A stretch of DNA of 64,000 nt from NCBI RefSeq assembly GCF_002734285.1, contig NZ_NSEA01000002.1:1-64000 (forward strand). Direction: 5' to 3'. Below the pieces are notes generated by a model that had not been told where the DNA came from, searched no databases, and saw only the letters and a list, made by a program, of their open reading frames with translations. Every line of letters starts with the position of its first letter. Positions within the stretch are counted from its first letter, which is position 1. Of this stretch, positions 9,319-17,276 are shown in pieces. The stretch comes from Fredinandcohnia onubensis (lineage in GTDB: Bacteria; Bacillota; Bacilli; Bacillales; Bacillaceae_L). Both the position numbers and the translations under genes were made by a program.

Positions 9319-10227
9319 TTAGATTAGATTGGCAAATACATATAAAATTACGATACTCACCAAGATTGTAATATTCGTAACCGTTGCAATTAACCGAATG
9401 CTTTCATTACTGTACTTGAATTCAACCGCAAATGGGATGACTGATGAAGCAACCGGAAGCAGCAAACCAATTAATACTGTGTATCGAAACATATCCTCGT
9501 ATGGAAGCAGAAAGAACAAGGTGACTCCAATCAGCAAGCCCACTCCATATCTGAACGTTAAAAATTTCAACATCGGCTTCAAAAATTGCTTCTCAAATTT
9601 AAAATTTAAATAAAGCCCCAAAAGTAATAAGCTCAGTGGCATATTAGCTTGTGAAATGGTACTTGCCACATTAATGACCATTTCCGGTAATTTAATATGA
9701 CTTAAATTTAAAGTACTTGCAATCAAATACGTCATCAAGGGAATAGATTTCGTAAGTTTTTTTACAATCGAAATCGGTTTGAGACTTAAGCCTTCTTCAG
9801 AAAAATAGCTACCTAAAATATAGCTAATACCAAAGACAATTAAGGATGTTCCCACATCAAATATACTAAAATACGTCAATCCATCGATTCCCCAAATTGC
9901 AAAAACAAGTGGAAACGCAAATAAACCAACATTAAAACCGGACGACATCATCAAAAACGAACCCTTTAGCTCTCTTTTCTCATTTTTATAAATAACCATG
10001 CCCAGGACAGATATGATGATTCCATAAATAAGAACAATAATCGGAATTAAAATAAGGTTCAGCTCAATTTCAACCGTATCAAACGTCACAAGCACTAACG
10101 CAGGTAGCGTAATTTTAAAAATAATCTTGGAAATCGTCTCTCCATCCTTCTCCTGCAAAATCCCAATGCGCTTCAACACATACCCCAGCGCAATAATCAC
10201 AACAATATACAAAAACTCCTCATTCAT
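9319..10227 (-). CDS. AEC-family (auxin efflux carrier-like) transporter
   Basis: 302 residues with about ten hydrophobic helices in the 5+5 arrangement of the auxin efflux carrier / malate permease (AEC) family. Conserved features include a polar break in helix 4 (SGFNVGLFAFPL) and the C-terminal half motif LLPVASSVIPFA. Members export small organic acids or amino acids from the cell membrane; B. subtilis has YwkB and YfdV-like relatives. The gene stands alone between a palindromic repeat upstream and a hairpin terminator downstream. Substrate cannot be assigned. Confidence 0.82.
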   Translation of the reverse strand: MNEEFLYIVVIIALGYVLKRIGILQEKDGETISKIIFKITLPALVLVTFDTVEIELNLILIPIIVLIYGIIISVLGMVIYKNEKRELKGSFLMMSSGFNVGLFAFPLVFAIWGIDGLTYFSIFDVGTSLIVFGISYILGSYFSEEGLSLKPISIVKKLTKSIPLMTYLIASTLNLSHIKLPEMVINVASTISQANMPLSLLLLGLYLNFKFEKQFLKPMLKFLTFRYGVGLLIGVTLFFLLPYEDMFRYTVLIGLLLPVASSVIPFAVEFKYSNESIRLIATVTNITILVSIVILYVFANLI

Positions 10228-10262
10228 AAAACACTACTCCTCTGTCAGACAAAAGTTGCTTG

Positions 10263-10292
10263 CTGGGTCAGAGGGACAGGTCCCGTGTCCCA
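10263..10292. repeat. GGGACAGG-type palindromic repeat, copy 4
   Basis: CTGGGTCAGAGGGACAGG followed by TCCCGTGTCCCA. Its core AGAGGGACAGGT is shared with the copies at 2.4 kb and, inverted, at 15.0 kb. It lies 36 bp upstream of the AEC transporter start. Confidence 0.62.
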
Positions 10293-10374
10293 CCAAAAAT
10301 TCCCATTTACTATATCAATCTATCTTTCAATTCTAATCAAAAGTTCAACAGAATGATAGATGCAAAAAAGTATA

Positions 10375-10422
10375 TACAAAAAATCGAGAGTCTGCAAAGT
10401 ATATTTGCAAAACTCTCGATTT
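10375..10422 (-). terminator. Terminator of the two-component/ABC operon
   Basis: 11-bp arms AAATCGAGAGT (10381-10391) and ACTCTCGATTT (10412-10422) enclose a second nested dyad TGCAAA/TTTGCA. On the minus strand T residues follow, just past the histidine kinase stop. Confidence 0.82.
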
Positions 10423-10427
10423 CTTAT

Positions 10428-11360
10428 TTATTTCGACTCAGCATAGACCTGTCCCAAATTGATTGGAAATTGAATGTTAAGGATAAACCAAGTTGCATTG
10501 AGTTCTGCTTCCATCTTTCCATTCATTTTTTCAACTAACTTTTTAGATAAATAAAGCCCCAACCCGCTTGCTTCTGTATTTGTTCGACTCGTAACTTCCG
10601 TATAAAATCGGGTAAAAACTTTTTCAACAGCAACTTTGCTATCGGGTTTGACGTCATTTTTCACGCTAAAGATTAGATAGTTGCCCTCGTTCCTATAGCT
10701 AATTATCGCTTTACTTTTAGCATAACGAAGGATGTTTTGAACGATATTTTGAATAACTCGAATGAGCATTAATTTATCAGCAATAATTTGTCTATCATTT
10801 ATGTGTTCAGGAAATTGGAGTTCGATGTTTTTTTCCTCGAGTTGTTCATAAAAGGACAAAAAGATTTCTTCAACTAAGTTAGAGAGAATAATTGATGATA
10901 ACTCTATTTCTCTTTGGTTCGTTTCAATTCGCGCCAAATCATAAAATTGATCGGTCATATCTATCAGTCGTTTAACAGATTGTTCGATAATCTTTAAATA
11001 GTGCGCCCTTTTTGTTTCATCCGTTGTCGTATGTAGGAGTTCAACATAACCCTTGATCGACGTAAGTGGTGTCCGTAAATCATGAGAGAGCCCAGCAATC
11101 GATAACTTCACATTCTCTTCCATCTGCTTTGCCTGGAGGTTTTTTTCTTCAAATGTATCAATTAATTGATTCCATTCATCGATTACATCCATCAATGTCT
11201 TCTCGCGAAAATCAAGTGAAAGCCTTCCCCCAAAGCCAGTACGGGTCGGTAAGTCCTTAATCTCATGTTTTAATTTACGGAGTTCTCGTTTTAAGAAGTA
11301 AATATAAAGAAGAAGCGCTAATGCAAGTGTGACAAATATCCATCCCCACATACCATTCAC
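10428..11360 (-). CDS. Sensor histidine kinase
   Basis: 310 residues: one N-terminal membrane helix (about 4-23), a short linker, then a dimerisation/phosphoacceptor domain with the H-box GLSHDLRTPLTSIKGY (near 95-110) and an HATPase domain with an N-box (VQNILRYAKSKA) and G-box (GLGLYLSKK). There is no extracellular sensing loop, so like BceS-type and related kinases it probably senses through a partner, here most likely the neighbouring ABC transporter. It is last in the operon ATPase-permease-regulator-kinase, 9 bases after the response regulator, and is followed by a strong terminator. Confidence 0.9.
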   Translation of the reverse strand: MNGMWGWIFVTLALALLLYIYFLKRELRKLKHEIKDLPTRTGFGGRLSLDFREKTLMDVIDEWNQLIDTFEEKNLQAKQMEENVKLSIAGLSHDLRTPLTSIKGYVELLHTTTDETKRAHYLKIIEQSVKRLIDMTDQFYDLARIETNQREIELSSIILSNLVEEIFLSFYEQLEEKNIELQFPEHINDRQIIADKLMLIRVIQNIVQNILRYAKSKAIISYRNEGNYLIFSVKNDVKPDSKVAVEKVFTRFYTEVTSRTNTEASGLGLYLSKKLVEKMNGKMEAELNATWFILNIQFPINLGQVYAESK

Positions 11361-11369
11361 GCTCCTTCC

Positions 11370-12041
11370 TTAATCAAACTTAAAGCCTATTCCCCAAACC
11401 GTTTTAATATAGACTGTACCCTCACAGTTGAGTTTGTTTCGTAAATTACTGATATGCATGTTAATCGTTTTTTCACTATCAAAAAATGGTTCATTCCATA
11501 CACTTTCATAGATATTAGCACGACTGAACACCTTTTGAGGATTCTCTAGAAATAGGAGAAGAATTGCGTATTCGCGACCAGTCAAATGAAGCTGTTGGCC
11601 GTTGACTTCAACTTCACGAGTATCTATATTCACACTGATATTTTTATAATGAATTTCTTTCATTTGACTTACTGAAGAACTTGCTGCATGACGCAATTGA
11701 ATGTGAATCCGTGCAAGAAGTTCCTTCACATCAAAAGGTTTTATGATGTAATCATCTGCCCCATTTGTTAAAAGTTGCAATTTCGAATCCTGATCATTTT
11801 TTGCCGAAATCACAATTACGGGAACAGTAGAGTTTTTTCGGATCTGCTGAAGAAAATCTTCACCAATCATCCCTGGAAGCATCAAATCTAAAAGAACTAA
11901 ATCGACCTGATTTTGTTCAAATAACAATTTCCCTTCAGTCCCTGAGAATGCGCTGAGTGTTTGAAAATCGTGTAACTCCAATGCTTCTTTAATAAGCGAG
12001 TGAATCGCCATATCGTCCTCAATAATTAAAATTGTTCCCAT
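11370..12041 (-). CDS. OmpR-family response regulator
   Basis: 223 residues: receiver domain with acidic pair EDD (8-10), phosphoacceptor Asp in VLLDLMLPG (near 52) and the switch Lys in IKPF, followed by a winged-helix DNA-binding domain ending KTVWGIGFKF. It partners the histidine kinase just downstream and very likely controls the ABC-2 transporter genes just upstream in the same operon. The 10-base gaps between genes argue for one transcript. Confidence 0.92.
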   Translation of the reverse strand: MGTILIIEDDMAIHSLIKEALELHDFQTLSAFSGTEGKLLFEQNQVDLVLLDLMLPGMIGEDFLQQIRKNSTVPVIVISAKNDQDSKLQLLTNGADDYIIKPFDVKELLARIHIQLRHAASSSVSQMKEIHYKNISVNIDTREVEVNGQQLHLTGREYAILLLFLENPQKVFSRANIYESVWNEPFFDSEKTINMHISNLRNKLNCEGTVYIKTVWGIGFKFD

Positions 12042-12051
12042 TTTGATCGAC

Positions 12052-12831
12052 CTACTTAATATCAGTTCGGTTAAAAAATAGAATTCCTAAACCTGATGTT
12101 AACACAATTGTAATGATACTTACCAATACCATCTCAGGATATCTCGCAATATCAACCGGACTAGCGAAGTCTGAATAAAACAAGAATGATTCCGTAAACC
12201 AGAATGTGACCTGCTTAAAATGTTCGGTTTGTTGGAAAATCCCCGCACCAAAACCCGTCCCAATCGTATATATAAAACTCCAAACAAGGGAGATAGCACT
12301 ATTCTTGGTTAAAAAGCTAATCGCTACATAGATTGAAACATTTGCTAAAATTAATAAATAAAGGGTGCTAAAGGCTTTGAAAGCAAAGCTAAAATAATCA
12401 CTAATACCTGCAAATTCTCCAAAACCAAATACTACTGAAAAACTTATCATACCAATTGCAGTCAGTAAAATGACACTAAATAAAGTTAGGAGTGCGGCTG
12501 TCACAAATTTCGAGAGATAATAATGTGTGCGGCTACGCCCTAATGAAAGTGCATTTCGAATTGTTCCATTTTGAAATTCTTCTCCAACAAAAAAACTGAC
12601 AAAAGCGCTTATGACAAGTAAAATGGTTAAAGCATTTTTCTCCATCATTAAAATACCTGTTGCTCCATTAATAACTGTATCAATGGCTTGAACAAGTTTT
12701 GTTCCATAATGCACGGCTATTCTGCTATTAATTGCTTGGTAGATAGGAAGTAACGAAAAAATACTTAAAACAATCCATAGTTTTTTACTTCGAAATAATT
12801 TAATTCTCTCTGCTGTTAAAAGATTAAGCAT
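12052..12831 (-). CDS. ABC-2 type transporter permease (BcrB-like)
   Basis: 259 residues with six hydrophobic helices. The N-terminal LLTAERIKLFRSKKLWI and the motif GEEFQNGTIRNALSLGRSRTHYYLSK (coupling region) are typical of ABC-2 permeases in bacitracin/lantibiotic self-protection systems. It overlaps the upstream ATPase gene by 8 bases. With that ATPase it should form a membrane pump that removes a peptide antibiotic or similar compound from the membrane. The compound is unknown. Confidence 0.82.
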   Translation of the reverse strand: MLNLLTAERIKLFRSKKLWIVLSIFSLLPIYQAINSRIAVHYGTKLVQAIDTVINGATGILMMEKNALTILLVISAFVSFFVGEEFQNGTIRNALSLGRSRTHYYLSKFVTAALLTLFSVILLTAIGMISFSVVFGFGEFAGISDYFSFAFKAFSTLYLLILANVSIYVAISFLTKNSAISLVWSFIYTIGTGFGAGIFQQTEHFKQVTFWFTESFLFYSDFASPVDIARYPEMVLVSIITIVLTSGLGILFFNRTDIK

Positions 12832-13741
12832 GAGTGTTTCCCCCTGTTAATTGTAAGAAATAATCTTCGAGTTTTTGTCTAGTTGTTCCAATTCGCGAAA
12901 CGTCCACATCAGCTAACACTAACGAACGATTGATTGCAGCGACATTATCTAATTTTTCGTATATATTAATTTCAGAGCTATTTACTACCGCGTAATCCTT
13001 TATTCCTAATTCATCTAGTACGACAACTGCTTTTTGAATCTCAGTTGTTTCTATTTCGATGTATTGACGAGTTTCACGAGCCAGTTCTTCCTTTGAAAGT
13101 TCACTAATGATTTTTCCATTATGAAGAATACCGTAATGTGTAGCAATTTGCGAAAGCTCATCAAGTATGTGACTTGAAAGTAAAACAGTGATTCCCCTTT
13201 CTGTAACCAATCGTTGAATAATTTCACGCATTTCTACTATTCCTGATGGATCTAGACCGTTTATCGGCTCATCTAAAATTAAGAATTCAGGGTTTGTAAT
13301 AAGTGTTGAGGCAATCGCTAAACGTTGGCGCATCCCTAACGAGAAGTTTTTCGTTTTCTTCTTACCAGTATGACTAAGGTTCATTAAGCGAAGTAAATCA
13401 TCAATCTCTCGGTTGCTCACACCCCCGTTTGCTGCTTGTACTTTTAGATTCTCTCGGGCCGTTAATTCCGGATAAAGGGCTGGCGTTTCAATCGATTGAC
13501 CCATTTTTCGACGCGCCTGTTGCAATCCCCTCGAACTTGTTTCCCCAAACAACTCGATGTTTCCCTCATCGATTTTGATTAATCCCATAACGATGCGCAT
13601 GAAGGTTGATTTTCCAGCACCGTTCTCCCCGATTAAGCCGTAAATCATACCACGTTTGATTTCGATCGATACCTTATCCAGTGCTTTATGTTTACCAAAT
13701 ATTTTTGAAACATTGGTTGCTTTAAGAATCGTTTCTGACAT
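12824..13741 (-). CDS. ABC transporter ATP-binding protein (BcrA-like)
   Basis: About 305 residues. Walker A GENGAGKST, Q-loop, signature NFSLGMRQRL, Walker B FLILDEPINGLDP and the H-loop SSHIL are all present, followed by an about 90-residue C-terminal domain usual in BcrA-type ATPases. ATG 13741 follows AAAGGATGATAG and is preferred to the in-frame ATG 13750, which is inside the ribosome site. First gene of the operon, upstream of the permease, response regulator and kinase. Best reading: drug or peptide resistance ATPase. Confidence 0.88.
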   Translation of the reverse strand: MSETILKATNVSKIFGKHKALDKVSIEIKRGMIYGLIGENGAGKSTFMRIVMGLIKIDEGNIELFGETSSRGLQQARRKMGQSIETPALYPELTARENLKVQAANGGVSNREIDDLLRLMNLSHTGKKKTKNFSLGMRQRLAIASTLITNPEFLILDEPINGLDPSGIVEMREIIQRLVTERGITVLLSSHILDELSQIATHYGILHNGKIISELSKEELARETRQYIEIETTEIQKAVVVLDELGIKDYAVVNSSEINIYEKLDNVAAINRSLVLADVDVSRIGTTRQKLEDYFLQLTGGNTHA

Positions 13742-13849
13742 CACTATCATCCTTTCGATGTTGTTACACTTAGCATAAGTAGTAGGTATAAATTAATAGA
13801 CCAGAAAAGTATAAAGAAAGTGTAAAGAATGGTTTGTTCATTTTGCGTT

Positions 13850-14185
13850 TTAGTCGTATATGGTGTTTTCTGCTATGGCATTTTCTAATTTTATCCAAAA
13901 GTCCTAGTATATTTGCTGTTTATGTTATAACATTTTCCATATATGTCCAAAACCCTTGGTATATATGTTGTTTATGATGATTTTTTCCACTAATATCCAA
14001 AATCACTAGCATATATGAAGTTTTTGTAGTAACTTTTTCCACATATATCCAAAACCCTCGATATATATGTTGTTTATGTTATAACCTTTTCCACTAATAT
14101 CCAAAAGTCCTAGCATATACGATGTATTTGTTGTTTCCTTTTCCATTTTTAACCAGAAGCCCTGTCAAATATAGTATTTTATTTG
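13850..14185. repeat. 52-bp tandem repeat array, locus 1 (about six units)
   Basis: The word TCCAAAA (last copy CCAGAAG) recurs at 13894, 13946, 13996, 14048, 14100 and about 14152, a period of 52 (once 50) bases. Units begin TTTTCCA, continue with an ATCCAAAA block, then ATATATG and TTTATGTTATAAC. A partial unit precedes the first. Units differ at about a quarter of positions, so the array is old. It lies between two minus-strand genes and codes for nothing. The same family occurs at 42.15 kb. Confidence 0.85.
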
Positions 14186-14262
14186 CAAAAAAAGAGCATC
14201 CATCCATTTTGGATCGACACCCTCATTAGTATTTTTTTAGTTTTGTAAAATGCCCCTTATTA

Positions 14263-14814
14263 TTATGATTTCCCTTCAATCCCCATAATCTTCTCAAGGT
14301 TATCAAGTAAAAACTGCTTACCAATATCATTAAAAACCACTTGTTGATATTCTTTCTTGTTAAATTGTATGGTCACAGACTCTATTCCATATCCTTCTGA
14401 TAGATCGTTCATGATTGTTCTTGTCTTACCGGTTTCCGTTGTGTCTTCACTGAGTATACCTAAGGCTTTTAATTTTTTATTAATCACTACTCCAGTTAAC
14501 CTTTTGCTTTTATTTTCATCTAAGACTTCATTAACAGCATGTGCGAATTTATTAACACCTATTTTACCAGCCGGTAACACAATTCGACTTTTTTCATTTT
14601 GGGTAATTTTAAAGGATTTAGGTTTCTTTTTCTTAATTGGGGAAGTAGGTAGCTTTTCGATGTATTGAGTTAGGAAGAATAAAGGTCTTATGATACTGGG
14701 GTCATGTAGAAAACTTTCGTCACCGATTTTTTCTCCGGTAATTGGGTTCAATCCATTTGCTAATGCTTTGATTATATTCTTTGATTCTATTAAACTTTCA
14801 TGATCATGGTTCAC
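14263..14814 (-). CDS. Hypothetical protein, 183 aa
   Basis: Begins at GTG 14814 behind TTAGGAGTGAG. The N-terminus (ALANGLNPITGEKI...LHDPSIIRPLFFLTQYIE, about 17-55) resembles a short domain found in several uncharacterised Bacillus proteins. The rest is basic, with a KKKKPKSFK stretch (about 61-69), and soluble; there is no signal peptide or membrane helix. Possibly nucleic-acid binding, but no function can be assigned. It is alone; on its downstream side lies the 52-bp tandem array, after a weak hairpin and T-run near 14.19 kb. Confidence 0.62.
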   Translation of the reverse strand: MNHDHESLIESKNIIKALANGLNPITGEKIGDESFLHDPSIIRPLFFLTQYIEKLPTSPIKKKKPKSFKITQNEKSRIVLPAGKIGVNKFAHAVNEVLDENKSKRLTGVVINKKLKALGILSEDTTETGKTRTIMNDLSEGYGIESVTIQFNKKEYQQVVFNDIGKQFLLDNLEKIMGIEGKS

Positions 14815-14984
14815 GATCTCACTCCTAATTAGTGATTTTAATTAGTCATCCTTTCTAATTTATTTTTTCAAGTACTTTATTTCGACAACTAAAGAAGATT
14901 TCCTCTAACAATTAAAATAAAGACAGGTTGCGTACACTTTCGGTATACGCTTCCTGTCCTTCTTCTTACATTAAAAAGTTCATC

Positions 14985-15434
14985 TCATCTGGGACGAACC
15001 TGTCCCTCTGTCCCATTGTCATTGATGCCATTTATGATGTCGTTTAGGGTTACGTTTGCTAAAATTTTTTCCATGGCGAATTGAGCCTGTGCAAATAAGG
15101 GTTCAATTGCATTTTGTATATTCCTACCGACGAGGCATTCTGGATTTGGGTTGTCATGAACGCTAAACAGCTCTCCTTCTCTTACCACATCAACAGCCTT
15201 ATACACATCTAGCATTGTAATTTCTGCTGGCTTTCTGTTTAGTTTTGCACCAGCAACTCCTGGGTGTACTTCAATTAAGTTTGCTTTTTTAAGCATTCCC
15301 ATAATTTTTCTAATAACTACTGGATTTGTATTCACACTTGATGCTAAAAATCCTGATGAACATTCCCCGTCTTTCGTTATCTCTATGAGGGAAAGTATAT
15401 GAATTCCAACAGAAAATCGGCTACTGATGGACAT
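14985..15434 (-). CDS. ywnA: Rrf2-family repressor (YwnA-like) with repeat-derived C-terminus
   Basis: 149 residues: N-terminal winged helix (SRFSVGIHILSLIE...SGFLASSVNTNPVVIRKIMGMLKKANLIE) followed by the Rrf2 linker and dimer helix. There is no Fe-S cysteine cluster (only a single Cys in NPECLVG besides one near residue 27), as in YwnA. The divergent neighbour is a YwnB-like protein, the same pairing as in B. subtilis. The last eight residues (TEGQVRPR) and the stop are encoded inside a GGGACAGG-type repeat, so the protein is extended relative to its usual length of about 133. It probably binds the dyad at 15510-15534. Confidence 0.87.
   Translation of the reverse strand: MSISSRFSVGIHILSLIEITKDGECSSGFLASSVNTNPVVIRKIMGMLKKANLIEVHPGVAGAKLNRKPAEITMLDVYKAVDVVREGELFSVHDNPNPECLVGRNIQNAIEPLFAQAQFAMEKILANVTLNDIINGINDNGTEGQVRPR
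14990..15015. repeat. GGGACAGG-type palindromic repeat, copy 5
   Basis: TGGGACGAACCTGTCCCTC-TGTCCCA. It overlaps the 3' end of the Rrf2-type gene and supplies its final codons. Confidence 0.65.
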
Positions 15435-15495
15435 CGATTGTCACCTTTCTTTCATTCCTAGTCATACGTTTATTATACCTTAAAAGTTGAATGTA

Positions 15496-15534
15496 TTGAC
15501 ATCTACAACACATGTAACTATAATCATTACATGT
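15496..15534 (+). promoter_or_regulatory. Consensus promoter with overlapping repressor dyad upstream of ywnB
   Basis: TTGACA (15496-15501), a 17-bp spacer and TATAAT (15519-15524), a perfect sigma-A promoter. An inverted repeat ACATGTAA/TTACATGT (15510-15517 and 15527-15534, 9-base spacer) straddles the -10. A protein bound here would block transcription; the divergent Rrf2-type regulator is the natural candidate. Confidence 0.8.
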
Positions 15535-15577
15535 AATCAATTAAATTACAAGTTAAACCACATAGGAGGAACAGATC

Positions 15578-16213
15578 ATGAAAGTTGGAATTATTGGTGC
15601 AAGCGGTAAAGCAGGAAGCCTTATTTTAAACGAGGCTGTTGAAAGAGGACATGAAGTTACAGCAATCGTTAGAGATGCATCTAAGGTGCAAAACGTTCAG
15701 GTGTCTGTTATAGAAAAAAATGTATTAGATTTAAAATCAGCCGATGTTGAACATCTCGATGTAGTGGTCAATGCATTTGGTGCACCACTTGGTGAAGAAC
15801 AAGCCCATGTAGTTGCTGGCCATGCATTAATTGAGGCTGTTAAAGGAACAGATACAAGAATCATTGTTGTGGGTGGTGCAGGAAGTCTTTATGTTGATGA
15901 GGCAAAAACTCTTCAACTCATCGACACTCCTGAATTTCCTGACTTTGTCAAACCAACAGGAAAAGGTCAAGCAAGAAACCTTCAAGAACTAAAAGAAACA
16001 GCAGATATCACTTGGACTTTTATCAGTCCTTCGGCATTTTTCGATCCAGAGGGAAAAAGAACTGGTGCCTATCAAACTGGTAAAGACAATTTACTAGTTA
16101 ACTCTAAAGGTGAAAGCTACATTAGCTATGCTGACTTTGCCATTGCAGTAGTCGACGAAATCGAAAACCCAAAACATCTTAACCAAAGATTTACAGTCGT
16201 CGGCGAAGCTTAA
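15578..16213 (+). CDS. ywnB: NAD(P)-binding oxidoreductase / NmrA-like protein (YwnB-like)
   Basis: 211 residues with a Rossmann fold: GIIGASGKAGSLI (4-16) is the dinucleotide-binding loop. Atypical SDR/NmrA-type features follow: VVNAFGAP near 65, VGGAGSLYV near 105 and FISPSAFFDP near 150. The YwnB family is thought to act as redox or quinone-type reductases; the substrate is not known. Start ATG follows AGGAGG. It is divergent from the YwnA-like repressor and carries a consensus promoter with an operator over the -10, so strong induction on release of the repressor is likely. Confidence 0.87.
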   Translation: MKVGIIGASGKAGSLILNEAVERGHEVTAIVRDASKVQNVQVSVIEKNVLDLKSADVEHLDVVVNAFGAPLGEEQAHVVAGHALIEAVKGTDTRIIVVGGAGSLYVDEAKTLQLIDTPEFPDFVKPTGKGQARNLQELKETADITWTFISPSAFFDPEGKRTGAYQTGKDNLLVNSKGESYISYADFAIAVVDEIENPKHLNQRFTVVGEA

Positions 16214-16236
16214 TAGGACACATGTCCACTGTCCCA
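16214..16236. repeat. Degenerate GGGACAGG-type repeat
   Basis: TAGGACACATGTCCACTGTCCCA directly after the ywnB-like stop codon. It keeps the terminal GTCCCA arm and an internal GGACA/TGTCC palindrome. Confidence 0.4.
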
Positions 16237-16243
16237 GACGAAT

Positions 16244-16345
16244 ATGGTATTAATACTAGTAGGATTTCAATTTACAGAAGAAAATGAGGTCATTACGACA
16301 GAGGACCCTTCTGGTAATCAAATCAAGATCATAATATGGGATTGA
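16244..16345 (+). pseudogene. Remnant of a VOC/glyoxalase-family gene
   Basis: A 33-codon open stretch whose end reads ITTEDPSGNQIKI, the usual C-terminal strand of VOC (glyoxalase/bleomycin-resistance) proteins (DP.GN.I). Everything upstream of that strand is missing and there is no ribosome site. I read it as the 3' stump of a deleted gene; two complete VOC genes lie at 31-32 kb. Confidence 0.5.
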
Positions 16346-16545
16346 GAGATAGATTAATTAACCTAAATAGGGTTAATGAACCTTGTCTCTTTTTTCCGTT
16401 TCAAAGTGATTTAATATTTTTCGTGATTACCCTCGTTATTTTACGAATTCATTACATTTTGCATCACACTTTAATTTCAAGTAGACATATCGGAATAATA
16501 AGTTTAAACTATATATAAGATGTTTCAGTTTTATAAAATTCATAA

Positions 16546-16690
16546 AACTTATCAAGAGAGGTGGAGGGGCTGGCCCTGTGAAACCTCAGCAACAGATTCT
16601 TTGAATACTGTGCTAAATCCTGCAAGCTAACAAGCTTGAAAGATAAGTGAGGTTATCCTAATCATAAAAAAAGCCTCTTCTTATCTTGTT
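16546..16690 (+). promoter_or_regulatory. SAM-I (S-box) riboswitch
   Basis: All hallmarks of the SAM-I aptamer are present in order: P1 5' strand CTTATC (16548-16553), AGAGAGGTGGAGGG, CTGGCCCTGTGAAACCTC, AGCAAC, GTGCTAAATCCTGC and AAAGATAAG, whose GATAAG (16642-16647) closes P1. The 3' P1 strand can alternatively pair as AAGATAAG (16640-16647) with CTTATCTT (16680-16687) plus GAGG/CCTC, the antiterminator logic of S-boxes. A terminator with a proper T-run is not obvious afterwards, so the expression platform may be decayed or translational. The gene that follows is FbpA-like. Confidence 0.9.
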
Positions 16691-16728
16691 ATTGGGTCTT
16701 CTAAAAAGCCAATTACGAAAGGAGAGTT

Positions 16729-16929
16729 ATGATGATGGCCTTATTAAAAGATGTTGAGAACCGTAAAAATGAAATCATTCGGAAACTAATTGAGTGTAAT
16801 AAATATAAAAAGGATGGAAAACATCTATTTGAATTATCCCTGCCCGAATTAGAACATGAATACTTTAAAGTTCAATCCAAAGGACACCCTCATACTGGTT
16901 ATGGTTCGATACGTTGGAAAAACTTTTAA
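16729..16929 (+). CDS. FbpA-like small basic protein
   Basis: 66 residues, start ATG 16729 behind GGAGAG. The pattern NRKNEIIRKLIECNKYKK (about 11-28) followed by LFELSLPELEHEY (about 33-45) is that of the Fur-regulated basic protein A (Fbp_A) family, small proteins tied to the iron-sparing response in B. subtilis. The tail GHPHTGYGSIRW is extra. No Fur box is visible upstream; instead the gene follows a SAM-I riboswitch, so control by methionine/SAM supply is suggested. Function here is unknown. Confidence 0.7.
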   Translation: MMMALLKDVENRKNEIIRKLIECNKYKKDGKHLFELSLPELEHEYFKVQSKGHPHTGYGSIRWKNF

Positions 16930-16974
16930 ATCATATTTATTAGGATCCCTCTAGGACCTATACTTGAAGGTTAA

Positions 16975-17244
16975 TTATAAAATATGCAAAAAAGCTTGGA
17001 TCACCATTTGTGACCCAAGCTTTTGCGCATACATGAATCCAGTGTTTTTCGTAAATCCAACAACCGCATGCTTAGAAGCTGTGTAAGCTGCACCCGCTCT
17101 TGCCCCTTGAAGTCCGCCTGCAGAAGCCACATTGATAATAACCCCAGCTTTTTTCTCTAAAAAGATTGGCAGTACTTTACGGGTTGCGCGCATCACACTC
17201 GTTGTATTAACCGCAAACACTCTATCCCATTTCTCGTGTCCCAA
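16975..17244 (-). pseudogene. Internal fragment of a short-chain dehydrogenase/reductase gene
   Basis: The 89-codon frame keeps the middle of an SDR: WDRVFAVNTTSVMRATRKVL, the NVASAGG strand with the catalytic Ser region and YTASKHA with the catalytic Tyr-x-x-x-Lys. The N-terminal cofactor site (TGxxxGxG) is missing and after FMYAQK the sequence leaves the family and ends at once. It is therefore a double-truncated, inactive remnant, from the group of 3-oxoacyl-ACP reductase/2,3-butanediol dehydrogenase-like SDRs. Confidence 0.78.
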
Positions 17245-17250
17245 GCAAGT

Positions 17251-17276
17251 TTATTTTAGCCAATGAGTTGGTCTAT
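17251..17276. repeat. 26-bp direct repeat, left copy
   Basis: Matches 18155-18180 at 24 of 26 bases. It holds the last codons and stop of the pentapeptide-repeat gene. The other copy ends the reductase-like gene in a different frame. Confidence 0.7.

Noticed and set aside
13850-14185. Possible CRISPR array
   Set aside because: The whole 52-bp unit repeats with drift; there are no constant repeats separated by unique spacers and no cas genes.
16336-16518. Plus-strand frame of 60 codons before the riboswitch
   Set aside because: No ribosome site, hydrophobic random composition, and it overlaps the stop of the glyoxalase remnant.
17232-17244. GTGTCCCA as a further palindromic repeat copy
   Set aside because: It belongs to the coding sequence of the SDR remnant and lacks the second arm.
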